Positions 59,568 to 64,000 of a stretch of 64,000 nucleotides of DNA are shown here, one piece after another (within the stretch, counting starts at the first letter, position 1; every line of letters starts with the position of its first letter). The notes beneath the pieces were generated by a model. It saw only the letters and a list, made by a program, of their open reading frames with translations. It ran no database searches and had not been told where the DNA came from. This DNA comes from Hydrogenimonas thermophila (GTDB lineage Bacteria > Campylobacterota > Campylobacteria > Campylobacterales > Hydrogenimonadaceae). The stretch spans positions 21,607-85,606 of the forward strand of contig NZ_FOXB01000006.1 of the NCBI RefSeq assembly GCF_900115615.1, given 5' to 3'. The position numbers and the translations under genes were made by a program.

Positions 59568-60530
59568 ATGCGACTTTTATTTATTTTAATAATATTTGCA
59601 ATTTCACTATTTTCAGATGATAAATATATTTTTGGTGAAGGTTGGAAACCTACAGAAAAGCCTATCTATCTTGGAGGCTATCTATCTGCAGTAGCAGATT
59701 TACGAAATGACAAACAGATTATATCAGTTGATGAATTAGCTTTTATGGTTTATGGAGAGTATAACCGTTTTGGTTTTATGAGCGAATTTGAGATAGAGGA
59801 CTTTTACTCTAAAACGTTTGATGAAACAGAAGATGAGACATTTAGTCAAAAAGTTCATATAGAGCGTTTAAATGTGAATTACTTCATTGATGATAATTCG
59901 GAGATAATGATAGGAAAATTTTTCTCCGAAATAGGTTTTTGGAATACTTGGCCTATTAATGTTTTAAGAGATACTACTTCTGACCCACATATTCTTGAAA
60001 CAATATTTCCTGAAATGTCTACAGGTATACTTTATAAAAGATTTTTTAAAAATTTAACAATATATTTGACTTTTCAAAACAATAGAGGAATTGATGATAC
60101 ATATAATAATTTTAATATAGATTACCACTATGCACTTGCTCTCTCTTTTGAGAATGGTGAAAATGAATGGAGGATAGGGGGAGGTCAATTCAGTGAAACA
60201 GATGGAGACAGTTCATTATATGTAACGTTAGGTTATTGTAAAGATTTACCATCTTGGACATTTATGATTGAGTCTGGCATTCGAAAGAGTGATAAGTCAA
60301 AAAAGATATTTTATGATGTGTATGGTCAGAGTGTATGGCATATTCTTCCTAAACATGATCTAATTTTAAGAATAGAGAGTTATAGAGATTTGAGTGAAAT
60401 ACCAAAAAGCAATAGTATAGTTTTTGGGTATACCTACAGACCTCTTCCATATATTGCACTCAAAGGTGAAGTTGATTTTTTCGATAATGGTTCAGAACGA
60501 TCTCTTTTTTCATTTTCTATGATGTTTTAA
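59568..60530 (+). CDS. Outer-membrane beta-barrel protein
   Basis: The 320-residue protein has a signal peptide (about 1-16, cleavage near LFS-DD) and then alternating strands rich in aromatic and glycine residues (YLGGYLSAVADL, LYVTLGYCKDLPSWTFMIESG, GYTYRPLPYIALKGEVDFF). The last residue is phenylalanine after SFSMM, the usual signal for outer-membrane insertion. It resembles the small porin-like proteins found beside periplasmic binding proteins and histidine kinases. Ligand and channel activity are unknown. It starts a four-gene sensory cluster. Confidence 0.75.
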   Translation: MRLLFILIIFAISLFSDDKYIFGEGWKPTEKPIYLGGYLSAVADLRNDKQIISVDELAFMVYGEYNRFGFMSEFEIEDFYSKTFDETEDETFSQKVHIERLNVNYFIDDNSEIMIGKFFSEIGFWNTWPINVLRDTTSDPHILETIFPEMSTGILYKRFFKNLTIYLTFQNNRGIDDTYNNFNIDYHYALALSFENGENEWRIGGGQFSETDGDSSLYVTLGYCKDLPSWTFMIESGIRKSDKSKKIFYDVYGQSVWHILPKHDLILRIESYRDLSEIPKSNSIVFGYTYRPLPYIALKGEVDFFDNGSERSLFSFSMMF

Positions 60531-60544
60531 TAAGGTATATAGAG

Positions 60545-60955
60545 ATGGTTCGATACTTTTACGCATTAATTTTTGCTCTCTCTTTGAATGCAGATATTTT
60601 AGTAGTTGCCACAAATCCGAAACTTGGAGTAGATAGATTGTCGGAAGATACAATTGCATCTTTATACCTTGATAAACGTCATACTATTAATGGGTGTCGT
60701 GTAGTTCTTCTAAATCTCTCTTTTGATAGCAGTTTAAGAAGAGTTTTTGAAGAACAGGTATTGAAAAAGAGTCGGCAAGAGCTGGAAAGATATTGGCTTA
60801 GAGCTCATTTTAGAGGACATAGACCACCAAAAGTAGTTGAATCAGAAGAAGCTGCAGCACTTTATATAAAAAAAATACCTTATGCAATAGGATATATGCA
60901 AAAAGATATTGCTAAAAAGTATGATCTGAAAATAGTGTATAAGTTGGAGTTTTAA
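60545..60955 (+). CDS. Mini periplasmic binding protein (PstS-like)
   Basis: The 136-residue protein has a signal peptide (about 1-17) and one lobe of a PstS-like fold: ILVVATNPKLGVDRLSEDTI after the cleavage site, LYLDKRHTINGCRVVLLNL, and a closing IPYAIGYMQ segment, a counterpart of the GYV phosphate-loop region. At less than half the length of PstS it cannot form a two-lobed transporter receptor, and no ABC transporter genes are nearby. It probably presents a ligand, perhaps an anion, to the kinase encoded four bases downstream. Confidence 0.75.
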   Translation: MVRYFYALIFALSLNADILVVATNPKLGVDRLSEDTIASLYLDKRHTINGCRVVLLNLSFDSSLRRVFEEQVLKKSRQELERYWLRAHFRGHRPPKVVESEEAAALYIKKIPYAIGYMQKDIAKKYDLKIVYKLEF

Positions 60956-60959
60956 TTTT

Positions 60960-62975
60960 ATGTATCTATCTATTCGTTTGAAGCTTATAATAGCTTTTTT
61001 TTCTATTATTGCAGTAGGTTATCTATCTATTATCTATTTTTTCTCAAAATCTGAAACTGAAGTTTTAAAAAAGAGAGCAATAGAACATCTTGAAGTAGAA
61101 GCTTTATACTCTATAGAGCATCTTAAACACCATTTAGATGATATTGCCAATGAGGTTCTTTTTCTAAGTAAGCTTGAAATTATGGATGATATTATTGCCA
61201 ATGATATTGATAAACGTATAACAAAGATTTTAGAGAAAAAGAGAGAAGATATAGGTAAAGATGTTACTTTTTTAACTCTCAATACAAATGGAGAGATAGT
61301 AGCTTCTGCTACTGCTAGTAATTTTAAAATAGATTTAAAAAAACTATTTTCAAAAATTGAAAATATTAGAGATAAAGCACCTTATATTTTTGTTTTTAAT
61401 AAATATTTAGTTTTCTCATCACCTGTTTACGCATCTTTTGATGATAAATTGACCATAGGTACTCTTTTACTTTTCAAACCTTTGAAAAATCTATCTGACG
61501 AACTTCATATAAGCAATGGTGTAATTGCCTGGATTATTCCATTAGATAATTTGAAAAAAGATATAGGAAGTCTTTTTAATCCTCCTGATAAAAAGATACT
61601 TTTGCAAAACTATCTTTATGTTATCAAACCTATTGGTCCACCTTTGGATGGATGGAAATTGGGTTATGCTTTAAAAAAAGATATAGCTTTTGAAACAATT
61701 CAACAGGTGCAAAATATTTTACTCTTTACATTTATTGTTATGCTTGTTTTAACATCAATTTTGACTATTATTATTGATCGACGTATTGTTGAACCTGTAA
61801 GAAAGCTAGCAGATACTGCATCAAAAATTGTTTCAACAAATGATTATACTATGCGGGTTAAACCATTTTCAAAAGATGAGATAGGAGAGTTGGCAGAGAA
61901 CTTTAACCTTCTTATGGAAAAGACTGCTGAAGCATTTAATGCTATTGAGAGACAAAATCGTGAGTCTGTTCAAACACTCATAGAGTTAATGAACTTTTTT
62001 GGATATATGATACAGAGTGAGACAAAAGAGGAGACAATAGAGCGTGCCTGTAGAGAACTTCGTAGGTTAACTTCAGCTGATACTGTAACTTTTTGTCCTG
62101 AAGTATCTGATAAAAGAGAGAGATGTATAGTGCTAGAGTCTGCTCAATCTTTTGAAAATAATAGAAAAGTTTATGGAGCTATATGTATTGAAGGTGCTAA
62201 AGAGACAATGGCAATGGAGAACCGCTTTTTCGAATCAGCATCACGTATGATCTCTTTGCAGATAGAGAGAATTGAGTTACTGCAAACTACTCGTGAAGCT
62301 TTAAAGAGTAAAACATCGTTCTTTTCGGCATTATCTCATGAATTAAGAACTCCTTTGGGTTCAATACTTAGCTTAACACAATACTTGATGACAACTTCAA
62401 ATTGTGATGAGAGTGCTAAAGAGGTACTTGGAAAGATAGAGAGTTCTGCAAGTCATCTTTTACAGATTATTAATGATATTCTAACAATGGCTAAAGCTGA
62501 GTCTGGAAAACTTGAACCTATGTTTCAGCAGTGTGACTTGGTAACTTTAATTGAAGAGACAATAGATATGGTTATGCCTTTAGCTGAAGCAAAAGGGATT
62601 GAGCTTAATTTTTATCATACTTCTAGCTCTATGCGTATTCAAACCGATCCAAAACTTTTTAGACAGGTTCTTATTAATCTATTGGCAAATGCTGTTAAAT
62701 ATACATTTGATGGCAAGATAAAAGTAACACTATCTTCTTTTGAATATTGTGTTGAGGTTATAGTGGAAGATACAGGTATAGGCATAGAACCTGATGCTTT
62801 AAAAGAGGTTTTTAACGAATTTTACAGAGAGTATAGAGTACGGGGAAGTGAAAATGGAAGTGGACTAGGGCTTGCTTTAAGCAAAAAAATAGCACAGGTT
62901 TTAAAAGGTGATCTGTTTATTGAGAGTGAAGGAGAAGGAAAAGGAACCAAAGCTACATTTAAGTTGTTCGTATAA
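60960..62975 (+). CDS. Hybrid-input sensor histidine kinase (periplasmic sensor, HAMP, GAF-like)
   Basis: The 671-residue kinase has membrane helices near 8-28 and 252-272 flanking a periplasmic sensor of about 220 residues, probably Cache-like. HAMP (about 275-330) and a GAF-like domain (about 345-440) follow. The phosphoacceptor is His460 in SALSHELRTPLGS. The ATPase domain has NLLANAVKYT (N box), DTGIGI (G1) and GSGLGLALS (G2). Its start is four bases after the mini binding protein. The 3' end overlaps the convergent response regulator gene by 17 bases. Confidence 0.9.
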   Translation: MYLSIRLKLIIAFFSIIAVGYLSIIYFFSKSETEVLKKRAIEHLEVEALYSIEHLKHHLDDIANEVLFLSKLEIMDDIIANDIDKRITKILEKKREDIGKDVTFLTLNTNGEIVASATASNFKIDLKKLFSKIENIRDKAPYIFVFNKYLVFSSPVYASFDDKLTIGTLLLFKPLKNLSDELHISNGVIAWIIPLDNLKKDIGSLFNPPDKKILLQNYLYVIKPIGPPLDGWKLGYALKKDIAFETIQQVQNILLFTFIVMLVLTSILTIIIDRRIVEPVRKLADTASKIVSTNDYTMRVKPFSKDEIGELAENFNLLMEKTAEAFNAIERQNRESVQTLIELMNFFGYMIQSETKEETIERACRELRRLTSADTVTFCPEVSDKRERCIVLESAQSFENNRKVYGAICIEGAKETMAMENRFFESASRMISLQIERIELLQTTREALKSKTSFFSALSHELRTPLGSILSLTQYLMTTSNCDESAKEVLGKIESSASHLLQIINDILTMAKAESGKLEPMFQQCDLVTLIEETIDMVMPLAEAKGIELNFYHTSSSMRIQTDPKLFRQVLINLLANAVKYTFDGKIKVTLSSFEYCVEVIVEDTGIGIEPDALKEVFNEFYREYRVRGSENGSGLGLALSKKIAQVLKGDLFIESEGEGKGTKATFKLFV

Positions 62976-63624
62976 CATAGCCGACACCTCTTACAGTCTC
63001 TATGAGTTCAGGTTTTCCAAGCTTTTTTCTTAAATTTTTTATATGTGCATCAACAATATTGCTTGAAGCCATTGTTTCAAAGTCACGATTTATATGCTCA
63101 AGAAGCTGGTACCTTGTTAAAACAACATTACTGTTTCGTGCTAAAAACTCCAGTAGTTCAAACTCTTTTGTTGAAAGTTTTATAGGATTTTCATCTACAG
63201 TAACACGTCTTTCTATAGTATCTATCTTCATTGGACCAATTGTAATAATACTCTGCTTTTGTGGAGACTCTCTACGAAGAAGTGCACGTATTCTAGCCAG
63301 TAGTTCAATATTTGAAAAAGGTTTTTCCAAATAGTCATCAGCTCCTGCATCAAGAGCTTCCACTTTATCAACAACTTCATTTTTGGAAGAAAATAGCATA
63401 ATAGGAATAGCCAATCCATCTTGTCGAATCTGTTTTAAAAACTCTACACCACTACCGTCAGGCAGCATCCAGTCCAGCAAAATTAAATCATATGTGCGCT
63501 CTGCCAATAGTTCTTGTGCTTCTTTAATAGATAAAGCTGTATAAATAATATAATTTGATTCTTCGAGTAGTTTTTTTAGACCAAATTGCAAAGTATGGTT
63601 ATCATCTATAACTAATATGTGCAT
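62959..63624 (-). CDS. OmpR-family response regulator
   Basis: The protein is 221 residues from the ATG at 63624, with GAGAGG upstream; an in-frame start 60 bases further up lacks support. The receiver domain has the acidic pair VIDDN, the phosphoacceptor Asp51 in LILLDWMLPDGSG, and the lysine in LEKPF near 101. A winged-helix DNA-binding domain (about 125-220) has LSTKEFELLEFLARN and VRGVGYVI. It most likely pairs with the adjacent convergent kinase. Targets could include the barrel-binding protein operon. Confidence 0.93.
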   Translation of the reverse strand: MHILVIDDNHTLQFGLKKLLEESNYIIYTALSIKEAQELLAERTYDLILLDWMLPDGSGVEFLKQIRQDGLAIPIMLFSSKNEVVDKVEALDAGADDYLEKPFSNIELLARIRALLRRESPQKQSIITIGPMKIDTIERRVTVDENPIKLSTKEFELLEFLARNSNVVLTRYQLLEHINRDFETMASSNIVDAHIKNLRKKLGKPELIETVRGVGYVIRTT

Positions 63625-63657
63625 AAAATACCTCTCTTTTGTTTTTACCCCAATAAA

Positions 63658-63666
63658 TCCATACCA
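63658..63666 (-). promoter_or_regulatory. Extended -10 promoter of the response regulator gene
   Basis: On the minus strand TGG is followed by TATGGA (63663 to 63658), a near-match to an extended -10, about 35 bases before the regulator ATG. It lies between that gene and the insertion sequence, so the promoter appears intact. Confidence 0.35.
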
Positions 63667-63712
63667 AATTAGACAACAAGCCAAATTGCTCTATAATTAG
63701 GTATTTACAAAC

Positions 63713-63758
63713 GAAAAAGTTACACCTAAAACTTTCACCCAATGGGTGTAACTTTTTC
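63713..63758. repeat. Hairpin at the left end of the insertion sequence
   Basis: GAAAAAGTTACACC (63713-63726) and GGTGTAACTTTTTC (63745-63758) form a perfect 14-base stem with an 18-base loop, 17 bases before the transposase ATG. It may be part of the terminal inverted repeat region, or a structure that blocks transcription reading in from outside, a known feature of many insertion sequences. Confidence 0.6.
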
Positions 63759-63775
63759 AAACACGGAAGGAAATT

Positions 63776-64000
63776 ATGCCACAAACTATATTAAGCTTTG
63801 ATATTGAAACAACAAATGAGAAATTAACACCAAGAGCAGGTGTAGCAATATTTGGTGAATACCTAAAAGGTATGAATCTTGAACACCTTTGTAATACAAA
63901 CATTCCCTTGGCTAAACATCCAAATGGGTACGATCCATTTGAGTTCATATATCCTTTGATTCTAATGCTTCACAGCAGTGGTCGTGTACTTGATGATATT
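63776..64000 (+). mobile_element. IS1380-like transposase gene (partial, 3' end outside window)
   Basis: The first 75 codons of a rightward gene, open to the window edge, with GGAAGGAAATT before the ATG. The N-terminus SFDIETTNEKLTPRAGVAIFGEYL, with PLILMLHSSGRVLDDI near 60-75, follows the start of IS1380-family DDE transposases as I remember them. The catalytic residues lie outside the window. The element's left boundary is not certain but must fall between the regulator start at 63624 and the ATG, probably near 63700. Confidence 0.72.

Overview
The window is AT-rich chromosomal DNA from a member of the Campylobacterota (formerly Epsilonproteobacteria). This rests on gene content and order. 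HobA, a DnaA-binding protein known from this phylum, sits between lysC and a very short DNA polymerase III delta-prime gene. A DUF1882 protein follows glyA. Several blocks have the order I recall from Campylobacter jejuni and Helicobacter pylori: fur-lysS-glyA-DUF1882, rpsF-ssb-rpsR with holA and rnr, ilvC-deacetylase-dprA-ruvX, queA-tatC-tatB-hemW facing rppH-lysC-hobA-holB-folP-ligA-tlyA-ribF, and flhA-rrf2 facing rpsO. The many c-di-GMP, chemotaxis and cytochrome c functions suggest a free-living motile relative (Sulfurimonas/Sulfurovum/Hydrogenimonas-like) rather than a host-restricted pathogen. The genus cannot be fixed from the sequence alone.

Layout. 1-10.9 kb: a truncated CheX-like gene, then a rightward run of a TauE/SafE transporter, uvrA, an HDOD protein, polA and a fused CcsBA cytochrome c synthase, ending in a strong hairpin. 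10.9-24.1 kb: mostly leftward. It holds dnaJ (facing recR) and a long operon running diguanylate cyclase-cvpA-fur-lysS-glyA-DUF1882-SPOR-trpE-aroE, followed by aroG, pilT and gatC. 24.3-28.2 kb: a rightward operon with a YfgM-like TPR protein, a BamB-like lipoprotein, a small unknown protein, coaX, hisG and a methyltransferase. 28.2-33.3 kb: the leftward HDOD-rnr-holA-rpsF-ssb-rpsR run. 33.4-37.7 kb: ilvC, a YibQ-type deacetylase, dprA and ruvX, with one leftward protein that looks like a degenerate GGDEF domain. 37.6-43.2 kb: a c-heme diguanylate cyclase, an unlisted 49-residue membrane protein, queA, tatC, tatB and hemW, all leftward. 43.2-52.1 kb: a packed rightward operon from rppH to cmoA. 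52.1-57.8 kb: a CetA/CetB-like energy-taxis pair, a DHH phosphoesterase, flhA and an Rrf2 regulator, leftward. 57.9-63.6 kb: rpsO, a cytosolic zinc-binding chemoreceptor, then an outer-membrane barrel, a mini periplasmic binding protein, a histidine kinase and a convergent response regulator. The window ends inside an IS1380-like insertion sequence.

Most of the window is ordinary core genome. The accessory interest lies in signalling. One diguanylate cyclase has a periplasmic CxxCH heme site and a five-cysteine cytosolic sensor domain. A small protein keeps the GGDEF framework but lacks its catalytic residues. Two receptors share a CZB zinc domain with the same extra cysteine pair. A four-gene sensory cluster sits beside an insertion sequence. 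I saw no CRISPR array, rRNA or tRNA gene, or prophage.
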